Assembly (NCBI RefSeq): GCF_025466085.1
Contig: NZ_JANLOD010000052.1
Span: forward strand, 30,759 to 94,758
DNA: 64,000 nucleotides
Origin: Pseudomonas sp. 14P_8.1_Bac3
GTDB lineage: Bacteria > Pseudomonadota > Gammaproteobacteria > Pseudomonadales > Pseudomonadaceae
Direction of reading: 5' to 3'
Of the stretch, positions 1 to 10,811 are shown piece after piece (position 1 is the stretch's first letter; each line of letters opens with the position of its first letter). The position numbers and the translations under genes are program-made. Below the pieces are notes generated by a model that was given only the letters and a program-made list of their open reading frames with translations, searched no databases and was not told the DNA's origin.

Positions 1-3000
1 ACCCGCTGATCGCACCAACGCAGCGCGCCGAATCCGGTTACACCGTGGGCCGCGATGCCGGGCAATTGGTAATCGGCACCAGCAATGCAGTGCTGGACGG
101 CCAACTGGTGAGCGAGGTGTTCCAGGGTGAACGCCAGATCCAGGCGCCTCGCGCCGGCCTCGACGGCTATGCCCAGGCCCAGACCGCACAGGCGCGCCGG
201 GCACAGTTGATCATCGGCAATTACCTGCCCAGTTGGTCAGCCACCGCCAACGGTTTGATCTACACCCATGAAGCGGTGATGGATGAGGTGCAGATCGGCG
301 GTGAGCGTCCCGCCGATGGCGGCGACCAGGACTTGACCGGTGCCGTGCCCGATGCCCGCCAAGGCAAGTTGTTCCTGGACACCGACTGGGTCAATGGTTT
401 TGCCCTCGGGGCGCTGAAGGTCGCGGCCAAGGGCAGCGTCGCAGTCAACGAAGCCGTGACTGTCGCTACCGGTGGTGACATTTCCCTGTTCGGCCAGGAT
501 GTGCAGGTCCAGGCCGACCTGACCGCACGCGCCGGCAGCGTGAATCTGGGCAGGGGAACAGCGGCCGCCAGCCTGCCACCGTCGCGGGTGACCGTGGCTG
601 AAGGCGTCCGCCTCGATGCTCGCGGGGTGTGGGCGAACTTGCGTACCGACCTGACCGACGCCAACCGCCTGGCCTACCTCAACGGTGGTCAGGTGTCGAT
701 CCGCAGCACCGGCGACATCAACCTGGCCAGCGGCAGCGTCATCGACGTGTCGTCCGGCGGCGCGGTGCTGGCCAACGGCAAGACCCGTGGAGGCAAGGGC
801 GGAGACGTTTCCCTTGAGTCCAGCGCGGACCGCGCCCCGGCGCAGTCGCAATTAATCATGGACGGGGAGGTGCGGGGTTACGGCGTCACCGGCGGAGGCA
901 CACTGAAAGTCCAGGCCGGCAAGGTGCTGATCGGTGAATCCGGCGACCCCGTCGCCGACCACAACCTGCATTTGACTGCCAATCTGTTCAACACGGGCTT
1001 CTCCGCCTACAACGTCATAGGCCTGAACACCCTGCAAGTGGCAGACAACGCGGTGCTCGACGTGTCGATGCCGGTGTATCGTTTTTCCGATTCGGCCGTG
1101 GACCAGCCGGGCGGCGCCGACTCCATGGCAGGCCTGGAGTTGTGGGCGCCGACGCTGTTCCAGGAGAACCCGGCCAAAGGCGTGTTGACTCAGCGCGGCG
1201 GCGCGAGCCTGTCATTGCAGGCGGGCAGTAACGACGTCAACCTGATGGACCCTGCGAACAACGCCTTGACCATCGGACAGGGTTCACGCATCAGCGTCGA
1301 TCCCGGTCAACGCATCAACCTGCGCAGTGCAGGTCAGATCACCATTGACGGTGAACTCAATGCCTGGGGCGGCACCCTCGACATTCGCCAGCAGCAGTTT
1401 GGCTTGATCAACGTTGAAACCTCACCGCAGGAGGCCGACCCGACGGCCCATCAACGTTCGATCTGGATCGGCGACCACGCGGTACTGGATGTCGCAGGGC
1501 GTGCGACCACGGCGGTGGATACGTTGGGCCGTGTCTACGGCCAGGTGGGCAAGGGTGGCAACATCATCATCGGCGGCGAGATCGACGACAAGAAGGCCAC
1601 CGCGACCTCGGCGGACGCTTATGTGATCGTCCGCCCGGGTGCACGCCTGGAGGCGTCCGGTGCCGAGGCGCTGCTGGATATTCCGGGGGGCGGACCGACC
1701 CGGGTAGCCACCGACGGCGGTCGAATTGCCTTGAGTTCCTACAACGGCCTGTTTATCGAGGGTGGCCTGCATGCCGCTGCCGGCGGGGTTGGCGCCGCCG
1801 GGGGGCGCCTGGAGATCGTCCTGGATACGCCGATCTACCGCGATAACCAGGGCGACAACCTGGTGCGGGCGCCGAGGGAGATGATTATCGGCCAGGGTCC
1901 GGATGACGATCTGTTGCCCACGGACTTGCGTCCGGGTGAAGCCTCCGCATTGCTGCGCTATGGCCATGCCCGACTGAGCGCCGATGACGTGATGTCTGGC
2001 GGCTTCGACAGCCTGAGCCTGCTGAGCAATGGCCTGTTGACGTTCGATGGCGATGTCGACTTGCACATGAACCAGAGTTTAAGCCTGTACGCGGGCTCAT
2101 TTTCCCTGGCAGAGCGCTCCAGGGAAACGGCGCGCATCAACCTGACCGCGCCTTACGTACGGCTCTCGGGATTAGGTGACTACTATGCCCCCGTGTCCGG
2201 GTTGAACCGGCCGAGGGTACTGAACACGCCCACCAGCCGGTTATCCGCCGCGCAGTTCACCGCCACCGCAGACTTGATTGACCTGGGCAACGCGTTCTCA
2301 TTCGGTAGCGAAGGGCTGATCAAACAGGTCAACGGGTCAAACAGTGCGATCAGTCGCCGCAGTTTCGACCTCGTCACCCTCGACAGCAGTGGCGACATAC
2401 GCCTGCTCGCCAAGCCCGATTTACAAACAGGCTCCAGGGTATGGACCGCAGGCGACCTGCATTTGCGCGGCGCCCAGATCTATCCCGGCACCCGGGTCTG
2501 GTCCGATGTGCGCGTCGGTTACCAGAGCGAATCCAGTATCGATCCGCAACGTACGCTGCGCATCAGCAGTCACGGATCGGCGCCGGCAGCGCCACCGTAT
2601 TCGGTGTTCGGCCGGCTAAAACTGTACGGCGGGATTATCCAGCAGGGTGGGGTCGTCCGTGCGCCCCTGGGTTTGATCACCTTGGGCAACGACGCCTTTG
2701 GCGACACCCGTGCGATTCACTTGTTACCGGGTAGCGTGACGTCGGTCAGTGGCGCGGGGTTGATCATGCCGTATGGCGGCACTACCGATGGCACCGACTA
2801 CCGGTACAACGGCCAGTCCGTCATCCTGCAAGGGATTGCCAACGAAAACACCGGTGTGGTCCTCAGCGCCCAGCACGTCGATGCGCAAACGGGTTCGCTG
2901 ATCGACCTGTCTGGCGGCGGTGACTTGCGCGGTGCCGGTTTTGTCTCGGGCCGGGGCGGTTCCACCGATGCACGTTTCAATCCGCTGGTGCGCAACGCGG

Positions 3001-6000
3001 CCGATGGCACGTTCAGCCTGCCGGGCCTGAGCAGCAACCCCGTGTACGCTATCGTCCCGGGTAACCAGAACCTCTATGCGCCGATGCTGGGCGAAGCCGG
3101 CGCCAGTGATCCGCGCATTGGTCAACAGATCACCCTCGGCGGCGGTGTGCCAGGCCTGCCGGCCGGTACTTACACGCTGTTGCCCTCGACCTTTGCCTTG
3201 CTGCCCGGTGCCTTCCGCGTAGAAGTCAACGGTCAGGCAACGGCCAGCGCAGACAGTGGCGCATTGAGAATGCGAAACGGCTCATGGACCCGATCGGGGC
3301 AGATGTCGATTGCCAACACCGGGCTGCGTGACAGCCTCGCCAGCCAGGTCATCCTGACCTCGGCGGATGTGCTGCGGCGCTATTCCCAGTACAACGAAAC
3401 CAGCTACAACTCATTTGTCCAGAGCGACGCGGCGCGCCGTGGTGTGCCGCGTGGGCAGACTTCCATGGACGGCAAGTCACTCACGCTGTTGTTGAAGAAA
3501 AGTGAGCGCGACGTGGCCCTGGATTTCAACGGCAAGGTCCTGTTCGACGCGGCCAAGGGCGGTGTGCTGGGCACTGCCGTGGTGAAGGGCGCGAGTTCGA
3601 TTGAAATTCTCGCGGCGGGGGCCTCCGGTACGCAAGGCTTTGACGGAATCTCACTGTATGCCGATGCCCTCAACAACCTCGGGGCCGCACGCCTGACCAT
3701 TGGCGCGACGCCGTTCGTGCAGTACGACACAGCGGGCAATTTCATTCAGTTCAGAGGCGACACCCGTCGCATTACCTTGCGTGAAGGGGCAACGCTCTCG
3801 GCGCCGGAAGTCGTGCTGTGGACTTCCGGCCTTGACGGCGGCATCACCCTGGAAGCGGGCGCGGGCATTAATACCCTGGGTCGCGGTGATGTGCCGTACG
3901 ACTCCTCGGCGGGCTTCATCTATCAGCCAGGCCGAGCCAGCCTGTTGATGGTGTCGAACGGCTGGACCAACGTGCTGGCGCCAGAGGCGCCAAACGATCG
4001 GGAAGGTGCCGGCAGTATTCGCATCGGCACGTGCCCGGCGACAGGTTGCACCCACCCTTCATTGCTGTATTCGAACGGCAGCATCAGCGCGGCCACCGAC
4101 AACCAGTTTGAACTCGGTGAGTCGGTGCGTTTCGGGACCCGTCACCTGGCCCTGGCTGTCGGCGCAGTAAACGCGGGCAGCGCCGAGGCGCTCGCAGCGG
4201 CCGGCGGTCTTTTGCCGGCCGGCCTGACCCTGAACCAGAACGTCCTGGATCGTTTGCTGCGCGGCGACACTCAATTCGGTGCGCCAGCCCTGGAAACCCT
4301 TAGCCTGACCACACGTGACTCATTCAATTTCATTGGCAGCGTCACCCTCGATACCCTGGACCCGCAAACTGGCAAGAGTCGCCTGGACAACCTGATCATG
4401 GTCACGCCCGCCATCTATGGCCTGGGCGATGCCAACGATGTGGCGACGATCCGCACGGGCAACCTGATCTGGAACGGCGCGACCCAGGCACCCGGCACCG
4501 TGGTCAACGGTGGCGCGGGCACCGGCCATGGCACCCTGGACATCCAGGCACAACGCGTCGAGTTCGGCTACGGCCCGAATCCGCAACCCAATGGTCTGGA
4601 CCAGAACAACCGTCTGGCGCTGGGTTTTGCCAACGTCAACCTGACGGCCAGCGAACGCATCACCGCCAACCACAAGGGCAGCCTCGCGGTTTACGAACAG
4701 CAGGGCGCCTACGACCCGGTCAAGGGTTACGCCTACAGCGGCGGCAACCTCAACCTGCGCACGCCGTTGCTCACTGGCGAAGCCGGGTCTGTCAACCTGC
4801 TGAAGGCCGGCAATAACCTGACCCTGACATCAGCGGGTGACGACCCTACGGCCGTCGCCGCCAACGCCCTGGGCGCGGAGTTGACCCTCGACGCGCGCAA
4901 CGTGCTGCTGGACAGCCGCATCGCACTGGCCAGCGGCAAACTGGTGGTCAAGGCCGAAGATGACGTGACACTGACCCGCCACGCTGACCTGGATCTGGCC
5001 GGCCGCACGCTGCCGTTCAACGACGTGAATAAATACAGCTGGGGCGGCGACGTGGCGCTGTACAGCAGCAACGGCAACATTCGTCAGGCCGCCGGTTCGC
5101 GCATTGACCTGACGGCGGTCAACAACCAGGCCGGTAACCTGAGCGCCGTAGCGCTGGCGACCGGCGCGGGGATGGTCGACCTACAGGGTGAAATACTCGG
5201 CGGCAGTAGCGGCTTCTACGACGCCGGTGGCACCTGGGTGCCCTACAAAGCGGGCGGTGTGGACATCCGTGCGCAGCAACTGGGCAGCAGCGCAGACCTG
5301 AACGGCGAATTTGCCGCACTCAACCAACGCCTGAACGCCGGGCAGGTGGTCGGCAGCCGCAGCTTCCAGCTCAAGCAAGGCAGCCTGGTGATCGGCGACG
5401 AGCTCAAGGCCGGTGATATCAATGTCTCGGTGGATAACGGCAGTCTCACCGTCGTGGGCCTGATCGACGCGAGTGGCGAGCGGGTTGGCAGCATACGCTT
5501 GTCGGGCAAAAACGGCCTGACCGTGGCCGGCAGCGCGGTGCTCGATGCCCATGGGCGCAGGCTGCGAGTCGACAGCTACGGCAAGATCATCGACGCACCG
5601 AACCGCGCGATGGTCGAACTGAGCTCCGGCGATGGCGTGCTGACGCTGGCCACCGGGGCACGGATCGACCTGCGTCATGGCACCGACGTCGCCATCGGCA
5701 ATCTGCCGGGGCAACATGACGGTCGCCTGCGCGGCACGCTGGAACTGAACGCACCGCGCATGGGTGCAAGTGACATCGCCATCGACGCCAGCGGTGCGCT
5801 GGACATCCAGGGCGCACGTTCAATCGGGCTCAACGCCACGCGCCGCTATACCGACGCCGCCGACGGCACAGACCCGGCGGCCAGCGGGCGTCCGTATCAG
5901 ATCATCGACCAGGCTTATCTGAATCGCATTCACGTCGACAGCACTGCGTTCATTGACGCCGCCCTGGGCAACGCCGATTTGCTGCAACGCAAACTGGCCG

Positions 6001-9000
6001 GCCTGAACAACCCAACCTACGCCGACGCATTTCACCTGCGACCCGGCGTGGAAATCGCCAGCAAGACCGCCGATGGCGATCTGGTGGTGCAAGGCGACCT
6101 GGACCTGTCCGGCTACCGCTATGCCAGCCTCAACCCGCACACCCGCAAGACCTCGGTGTACGGTTCGGGTGAAGCCGGCAGCCTGTTGATTCGCGCCGGT
6201 GGCAACCTGGACATCCACGGCAGCATCAACGACGGTTTCGCTCCGCCACCGGCAACGGTGGACGACAACGGCTGGAAGCTGATACCGGGCATGCTGCCGT
6301 TTGGCGGCGATGTGGTCGTCCCCGGCGCGGGGGTGGAACTTGCCGAAGGCACGCAATTCCCGATCGGAGCGGTACTCAATTATGACCTGCCCATCCAGGC
6401 GGGCAGCCTGGCCAGTGGCACTGTGTTGCCCACCCAGGGGATTCTGGCCGAGTCGTATACCTTCAGCGCCGGCACCGTATTGGCAGGCGCGGTACATGAC
6501 GCAGCGGGAAACCTGCTTTACCCCGCAGGCACTTTACTGAACGACAGCCTGACCCTGCCGGCCGGCAGCCGTTTGGGGGCCGGCACCCGGTTAAACCAGA
6601 TCACTGCATTGCAAGGCCTGCTCTGGCCCAAGGGCGTAGCGTTGCCTGGACGTTACAACCCCGACGATCAGACAACCGTTGGCGTGCGCCTTGCGGGTTC
6701 GCTGGGCTTGCTTCGCGGATCGTTGATCCCGTCCATGACCAATGTTGTGTTGGCCGAAGGCACCGACATGATCGAACTGCGCCCGTTGGGTGCTCAACAA
6801 GGCCAGAACTGGGCCCTGGCGAGCATGCTGCCGTCCGGCAGCGCCTCATGGTCGATGCGTGTGGTAGCGGGCGCCGACATGGACGCCGCCGACAGCCGGG
6901 CGATTAAACCGCTGGGTACGGATGGCAACCTGCGACTCGCCGATACCCATTACGGTATGCAGGTGAAAAACGGTGCACCTCTGGTCTGGACTGTCGGCAA
7001 CTCGTTTGGCATGCCGGCCTATGAACCGGTGCCGGACGACCTGCTGGCAAAATGCGCGGATGACCCGGCCGCTTGCGCGCCGATCGCGCAGTGGACCTGG
7101 GCGCCTGGTAACTGGCTGGGGATGCCGGATTACGAGCCGGTCACCGACGACATGCTGGAATACTGCGTCGCGATCCCGGAACTCTGTGTCGAAAGTAAGC
7201 CGGGTAAAGTCGCCAAGGTGCACACCCAGATGTTCAGCGTCCTGCGCACCGGCACCGGTGACCTCGATGTGTTGGCCTCGGGGAGCTTGAGCATGAATTC
7301 ACTCTTCGGCGTATACACCGCCGGCACGCAATCGGCCGATGTTGATGCCCGTTACAACCAGCTCCGTGGGCGTTTGTCGGATGATGATTCGGTGTTGGGC
7401 AGCGCCGGCAAGGATTATGAAAAGTGGGTCGATGGTGGCAGTGACAGTGTCTATCAGGCCTGGTTTCCGCAGATGGGCGGCAACCTGACCATCAGTGCCG
7501 GGGGCGATGTGTCGGGCGACGTGGTCGGACGCGCCACGGGGATCAGTCCTGGAACGCGCAAACAGAACGCAAGCGTTGCCGTGGGGAACTGGCTGTGGCG
7601 CCAAGGCACTGGCAACGATGAAGTCCCGACCGCGTGGTGGATCAACTTCGGTAGTTATGCCAGCCAGCCGCTGCCTGATTCCGGCGCGGATCCGGCACCG
7701 TACCTGGTCGGGTTTACTGGTTTTGGCACGTTGGGCGGCGGCAACCTCAGCCTGCGCGTGGGCGGCGATGGCGGCATGCTCCGGTCGGCGGGGGACGTGC
7801 ATACCAAGGACCAATACCCGCGAAGCCAGGGCCTTGTCGTGGCGGTGGGCAGCACTGGCCGGGTGGCCGGCGATGGCAGTCTGCAACTGACCGGTGGCGG
7901 TGACATGGACATCCGCATCGGTGGCAGGCTCAATCCGTCGCTGCAAGCCAGGGCGGGGGAGTCCGGTCTGGCGCCACCGCATCATGATTTGCAGGGTGCG
8001 CTGATCAACCTGCGCGGTGCGGTGCAATTGACGGCGTCTGCAGCCGGTGGCGTCAGGTTGCAGTACGGCTCGTTTGCCGGGAACCAGGACCAGCGCGAAA
8101 GTCGCGGCTACGATCCGTTTACCGCCACCACCAGCAGCGCCACGGGCGGCCTGGTGCTGATTCCGGGGGATTCGGCGATGCGCCTCGGCACCCGCGGTGA
8201 TCTGGTTGTCGGTGGCACAGCAGACGCCGGCCGGGTGGTGTTGCAGAACTCCAGCGCGTTCACGACTCCTGATGGCGTGACGCATGCGGGCGGAGGTTTG
8301 ACCGGCTTCTCGTTGTGGACCGATCACACGGCCATCGACCTGTTCTCGGCCGGGGGTAACCTTGCACCGAGCACATCGATGGCGGAAACGCTCAACAATT
8401 CGATCATTCCTGGCGGCAGCAACGCTTCACCGACGGACAATCGCTTCGTGATGCCCTCGATCCTGCGTGCGGTCGCCGGGCAGGGCTCTATCTACTTCGG
8501 CTCATCGGCCGGCTACTTTGGTGGGAACAGCAACTTTCCGGGTGCATCCTACTCAGTGCTGCTGGCACCCTCGAATGCGGGGCAGCTTGAAATGCTGGCC
8601 GGTAATTCCATCTACGCGGGCGGCTACGCAATCAATCAGTCGGGTGCGAGCCCGACATCGATTGCCACGCCATTTGCGCCAGCCTTCAATGGCTACCTGG
8701 GCGGCCCGTACCCCAAGCTGATCATGACCAATGCCGGGGCGGACGGCGTAGTGGCTGACGCCAACCGACGCTATCCGTTGTTTGCCTTCGGACCTGACAG
8801 CTATTCGGGCAGGAGCGGCGTTCAAGCGCCTGCACGGTTTTATGCGTTGACCGGGGATCTGGTGGGCATTCGCAGTGGTGAAACCCTGAGCTTCAGTGAT
8901 TCGAAACACACATGGTACGAAGCGGCGGGCCCGGTCTGGATGTTGGCCGGCCGCGATATCGTCGCATCGGGTACGGTGGTAGGCCAACCTGCCGTGGTGA

Positions 9001-10487
9001 CTCGGGATGCCTTCGGCACTAGTCGGGATACCATTACGTCCACCGGCAACCTGTTCATCCATAACGATGCACGGGATGTCTCGCGGGTTTCCGCCGGTCG
9101 CGACATTCTCTACAGCAGCTTCGACATCGGCGGCCCCGGCACGCTGGAAATCACCGCCGGGCGCAATATTCTGATGGAAGATCGCGGCCGGGTGACCAGC
9201 ATCGGGCCGGTGATCGCGGGCGATCAACGTCCGGGCGCGAGCCTGGTGCTGCAAGCCGGCGTGGGGGCGCAGGGGGTGGATTATTCACGCTTCATCGCAC
9301 GTTACCTGGATCCGGAAAACCTCGCCGTCAGTGGCACGCCACTGGCTGCGCAACCGGGCAAGGTGGTCAAGACCTACGGCGAGGAACTGCTGACCTGGCT
9401 GACCCTGGGTTACGGGTTCAGTGGCAGCGAGGAGCAGGCGCGTGCGTTCTACGCCACGTTGCCGAGCGTCGAGCAGGCCGTGTTCGCGCGTCAGGTGTAC
9501 TTCGCTGAACTGCGTGCCGGCGGCCTGGAATACGCTGACCAGGGCGGCCCCCGCCAGGGCAGTTACCTGCGTGGTCGCAACGCGATTGCCGCGTTGTTCC
9601 CAACCACCGACGTGGCCGGTAATCCGATCCGTTACGACGGCGACATCACCCTCTACGGTGGTGCGGGAGTCAAGACGCTCTTCGGTGGAGACATCCAGAT
9701 GCTCACCCCCGGCGGTGGCCAGGTGTTCGGTGTCGAAGGTGCGGCACCGCCGTCGACGTCGGGTGTCGTGACCCAGGGCACCGGTAACATCCAGCTGTAT
9801 GCCCAGGGCAGCATTTTGCTCGGGCAGAGCCGGATCATGACCACGTTTGGCGGCGGGATTATCGGCTGGTCGGCCGAAGGCGACATCAACGCCGGCCGGG
9901 GTTCGAAAACCACAGTGGTGTTCACGCCGCCACGACGTGTCTACGACACTTGGGGCAACGTGACACTGGCGCCGGTCGTGCCAAGCACCGGTGCCGGTAT
10001 CGCCACGCTCAATCCGATTGCCGAAGTACCACCGGGCGACATCGACCTGATTGCGCCGCTGGGTACGATCGATGCCGGTGAGGCGGGGATTCGGGTGTCG
10101 GGCAACATCAACATCATTGCTTTGCGAGTGGTCAACGCGGCGAACATCCAGGTACAGGGCAAGTCGTCGGGGATTCCGGTGACGGCGTCGGTAAATACCG
10201 GCGCGATCACGTCCGCGAGTTCGGCGGCGACGTCGGCCACGCAAGCCGCCGAGGACATGTCCCGTCAGCAACAGGCGGCGGCACGCAAAAACCAGGCCTC
10301 GGTGTTTAGCGTGCAGGTGCTCAGCTTCGGCAACGAACAACTGGCACCGAACCGCGATGGCGCCAGCCACGCGCCAACCCCGATGTATAACCCCGACAGC
10401 CCGGTGCAGGTGATCGGCGCTGGCACGCTGGACGAGCGGGCGCGAGGACAGTTGACGGAAGAGGAGCGGGGCAAGTTGATGTTGTAA
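1..10487 (+). CDS. Filamentous haemagglutinin-family exoprotein (TpsA), C-terminal part
   Basis: Large secreted beta-helical adhesin of a two-partner secretion system, incomplete at its 5' end. The reading frame is open from base 3 without a stop, so the GTG at 45 is only the first start codon inside the window; the N-terminal secretion (TPS) domain lies outside. About 3480 residues are visible, rich in Gly, Asn, Asp and short hydrophobic strands such as GGDISLFGQDV and LTLTSAGDD, the pattern of haemagglutinin-type right-handed beta-helices. The C-terminus (NAANIQVQGKSSG, then an Ala/Ser/Gln-rich tail ending RGKLML) resembles the DUF3739 region of this family. Cysteines are scarce: two copies of a Cys-x6-Cys module (about 6985-7195) and one Cys-x4-Cys (near 4030). 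No VENN-type motif or toxin-like C-terminal domain is seen, so an adhesin or matrix role is more likely than contact-dependent inhibition. The transporter gene follows at 10812. Confidence 0.9.
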   Translation, partial: PLIAPTQRAESGYTVGRDAGQLVIGTSNAVLDGQLVSEVFQGERQIQAPRAGLDGYAQAQTAQARRAQLIIGNYLPSWSATANGLIYTHEAVMDEVQIGGERPADGGDQDLTGAVPDARQGKLFLDTDWVNGFALGALKVAAKGSVAVNEAVTVATGGDISLFGQDVQVQADLTARAGSVNLGRGTAAASLPPSRVTVAEGVRLDARGVWANLRTDLTDANRLAYLNGGQVSIRSTGDINLASGSVIDVSSGGAVLANGKTRGGKGGDVSLESSADRAPAQSQLIMDGEVRGYGVTGGGTLKVQAGKVLIGESGDPVADHNLHLTANLFNTGFSAYNVIGLNTLQVADNAVLDVSMPVYRFSDSAVDQPGGADSMAGLELWAPTLFQENPAKGVLTQRGGASLSLQAGSNDVNLMDPANNALTIGQGSRISVDPGQRINLRSAGQITIDGELNAWGGTLDIRQQQFGLINVETSPQEADPTAHQRSIWIGDHAVLDVAGRATTAVDTLGRVYGQVGKGGNIIIGGEIDDKKATATSADAYVIVRPGARLEASGAEALLDIPGGGPTRVATDGGRIALSSYNGLFIEGGLHAAAGGVGAAGGRLEIVLDTPIYRDNQGDNLVRAPREMIIGQGPDDDLLPTDLRPGEASALLRYGHARLSADDVMSGGFDSLSLLSNGLLTFDGDVDLHMNQSLSLYAGSFSLAERSRETARINLTAPYVRLSGLGDYYAPVSGLNRPRVLNTPTSRLSAAQFTATADLIDLGNAFSFGSEGLIKQVNGSNSAISRRSFDLVTLDSSGDIRLLAKPDLQTGSRVWTAGDLHLRGAQIYPGTRVWSDVRVGYQSESSIDPQRTLRISSHGSAPAAPPYSVFGRLKLYGGIIQQGGVVRAPLGLITLGNDAFGDTRAIHLLPGSVTSVSGAGLIMPYGGTTDGTDYRYNGQSVILQGIANENTGVVLSAQHVDAQTGSLIDLSGGGDLRGAGFVSGRGGSTDARFNPLVRNAADGTFSLPGLSSNPVYAIVPGNQNLYAPMLGEAGASDPRIGQQITLGGGVPGLPAGTYTLLPSTFALLPGAFRVEVNGQATASADSGALRMRNGSWTRSGQMSIANTGLRDSLASQVILTSADVLRRYSQYNETSYNSFVQSDAARRGVPRGQTSMDGKSLTLLLKKSERDVALDFNGKVLFDAAKGGVLGTAVVKGASSIEILAAGASGTQGFDGISLYADALNNLGAARLTIGATPFVQYDTAGNFIQFRGDTRRITLREGATLSAPEVVLWTSGLDGGITLEAGAGINTLGRGDVPYDSSAGFIYQPGRASLLMVSNGWTNVLAPEAPNDREGAGSIRIGTCPATGCTHPSLLYSNGSISAATDNQFELGESVRFGTRHLALAVGAVNAGSAEALAAAGGLLPAGLTLNQNVLDRLLRGDTQFGAPALETLSLTTRDSFNFIGSVTLDTLDPQTGKSRLDNLIMVTPAIYGLGDANDVATIRTGNLIWNGATQAPGTVVNGGAGTGHGTLDIQAQRVEFGYGPNPQPNGLDQNNRLALGFANVNLTASERITANHKGSLAVYEQQGAYDPVKGYAYSGGNLNLRTPLLTGEAGSVNLLKAGNNLTLTSAGDDPTAVAANALGAELTLDARNVLLDSRIALASGKLVVKAEDDVTLTRHADLDLAGRTLPFNDVNKYSWGGDVALYSSNGNIRQAAGSRIDLTAVNNQAGNLSAVALATGAGMVDLQGEILGGSSGFYDAGGTWVPYKAGGVDIRAQQLGSSADLNGEFAALNQRLNAGQVVGSRSFQLKQGSLVIGDELKAGDINVSVDNGSLTVVGLIDASGERVGSIRLSGKNGLTVAGSAVLDAHGRRLRVDSYGKIIDAPNRAMVELSSGDGVLTLATGARIDLRHGTDVAIGNLPGQHDGRLRGTLELNAPRMGASDIAIDASGALDIQGARSIGLNATRRYTDAADGTDPAASGRPYQIIDQAYLNRIHVDSTAFIDAALGNADLLQRKLAGLNNPTYADAFHLRPGVEIASKTADGDLVVQGDLDLSGYRYASLNPHTRKTSVYGSGEAGSLLIRAGGNLDIHGSINDGFAPPPATVDDNGWKLIPGMLPFGGDVVVPGAGVELAEGTQFPIGAVLNYDLPIQAGSLASGTVLPTQGILAESYTFSAGTVLAGAVHDAAGNLLYPAGTLLNDSLTLPAGSRLGAGTRLNQITALQGLLWPKGVALPGRYNPDDQTTVGVRLAGSLGLLRGSLIPSMTNVVLAEGTDMIELRPLGAQQGQNWALASMLPSGSASWSMRVVAGADMDAADSRAIKPLGTDGNLRLADTHYGMQVKNGAPLVWTVGNSFGMPAYEPVPDDLLAKCADDPAACAPIAQWTWAPGNWLGMPDYEPVTDDMLEYCVAIPELCVESKPGKVAKVHTQMFSVLRTGTGDLDVLASGSLSMNSLFGVYTAGTQSADVDARYNQLRGRLSDDDSVLGSAGKDYEKWVDGGSDSVYQAWFPQMGGNLTISAGGDVSGDVVGRATGISPGTRKQNASVAVGNWLWRQGTGNDEVPTAWWINFGSYASQPLPDSGADPAPYLVGFTGFGTLGGGNLSLRVGGDGGMLRSAGDVHTKDQYPRSQGLVVAVGSTGRVAGDGSLQLTGGGDMDIRIGGRLNPSLQARAGESGLAPPHHDLQGALINLRGAVQLTASAAGGVRLQYGSFAGNQDQRESRGYDPFTATTSSATGGLVLIPGDSAMRLGTRGDLVVGGTADAGRVVLQNSSAFTTPDGVTHAGGGLTGFSLWTDHTAIDLFSAGGNLAPSTSMAETLNNSIIPGGSNASPTDNRFVMPSILRAVAGQGSIYFGSSAGYFGGNSNFPGASYSVLLAPSNAGQLEMLAGNSIYAGGYAINQSGASPTSIATPFAPAFNGYLGGPYPKLIMTNAGADGVVADANRRYPLFAFGPDSYSGRSGVQAPARFYALTGDLVGIRSGETLSFSDSKHTWYEAAGPVWMLAGRDIVASGTVVGQPAVVTRDAFGTSRDTITSTGNLFIHNDARDVSRVSAGRDILYSSFDIGGPGTLEITAGRNILMEDRGRVTSIGPVIAGDQRPGASLVLQAGVGAQGVDYSRFIARYLDPENLAVSGTPLAAQPGKVVKTYGEELLTWLTLGYGFSGSEEQARAFYATLPSVEQAVFARQVYFAELRAGGLEYADQGGPRQGSYLRGRNAIAALFPTTDVAGNPIRYDGDITLYGGAGVKTLFGGDIQMLTPGGGQVFGVEGAAPPSTSGVVTQGTGNIQLYAQGSILLGQSRIMTTFGGGIIGWSAEGDINAGRGSKTTVVFTPPRRVYDTWGNVTLAPVVPSTGAGIATLNPIAEVPPGDIDLIAPLGTIDAGEAGIRVSGNINIIALRVVNAANIQVQGKSSGIPVTASVNTGAITSASSAATSATQAAEDMSRQQQAAARKNQASVFSVQVLSFGNEQLAPNRDGASHAPTPMYNPDSPVQVIGAGTLDERARGQLTEEERGKLML

Positions 10488-10507
10488 GCATTCAGTGAAA
10501 TAGCAGA

Positions 10508-10531
10508 GGCGGCCTTCGGGCCGCCTTTTTT
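10508..10531 (+). terminator. Rho-independent terminator after tpsA
   Basis: A perfect 7-bp stem GGCGGCC/GGCCGCC with a TTCG tetraloop is followed directly by six T residues. It lies 21 bases after the tpsA stop codon, so it should end or strongly attenuate the tpsA transcript before tpsB. Confidence 0.9.
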
Positions 10532-10557
10532 CGTTTCAGTAACACTCACAAAACCCC

Positions 10558-10658
10558 GTAGGAGCGGACTTGTCCGCGATGGTCGTCAACGATGACGTTG
10601 GCCGCCTGACACCCAGCGGTGCCCTTGAGTCCATCGCGAGTGTGCTCGCTCCTGCAGG
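10558..10658. repeat. REP pair, GTAGGAGC family
   Basis: Two inverted arms: GTAGGAGCGGACTTGTCCGC at the left and a degenerate complement, CCATCGCGAGTGTGCTCGCTCC, at the right. They are separated by about 50 bases. The same arms recur at 27150, 34180, 60974 and 61509. The rest of the 10487-10812 gap holds no gene; the promoter for tpsB and the accessory operon probably lies in 10660-10800, but no clear boxes could be assigned. Confidence 0.75.
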
Positions 10659-10811
10659 AATCATGGGTCCTTGAATGAAGCTTTCATGACAATAGTTCGG
10701 TAGCACTTCGCCAGCCCGGTCATGCCTGTGTGACGTGTTTGGAGGGGGCCGGTATTCGAGTCCTCTGCCGCAGCGCAGACGGTTATCGGTCATTCGAATT
10801 CAGGGGGTGAT

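Noticed and set aside
1..10487. Possible CdiA-type contact-dependent inhibition toxin
   Set aside because: The C-terminus has no VENN-like motif or toxin-like domain, no small immunity gene follows, and the end resembles the DUF3739 tail of filamentous haemagglutinin-family adhesins.
10558..10658. CRISPR or integron-like repeat
   Set aside because: The arms are inverted, occur in scattered pairs, and match REP elements seen at many other places; there are no regular spacers.
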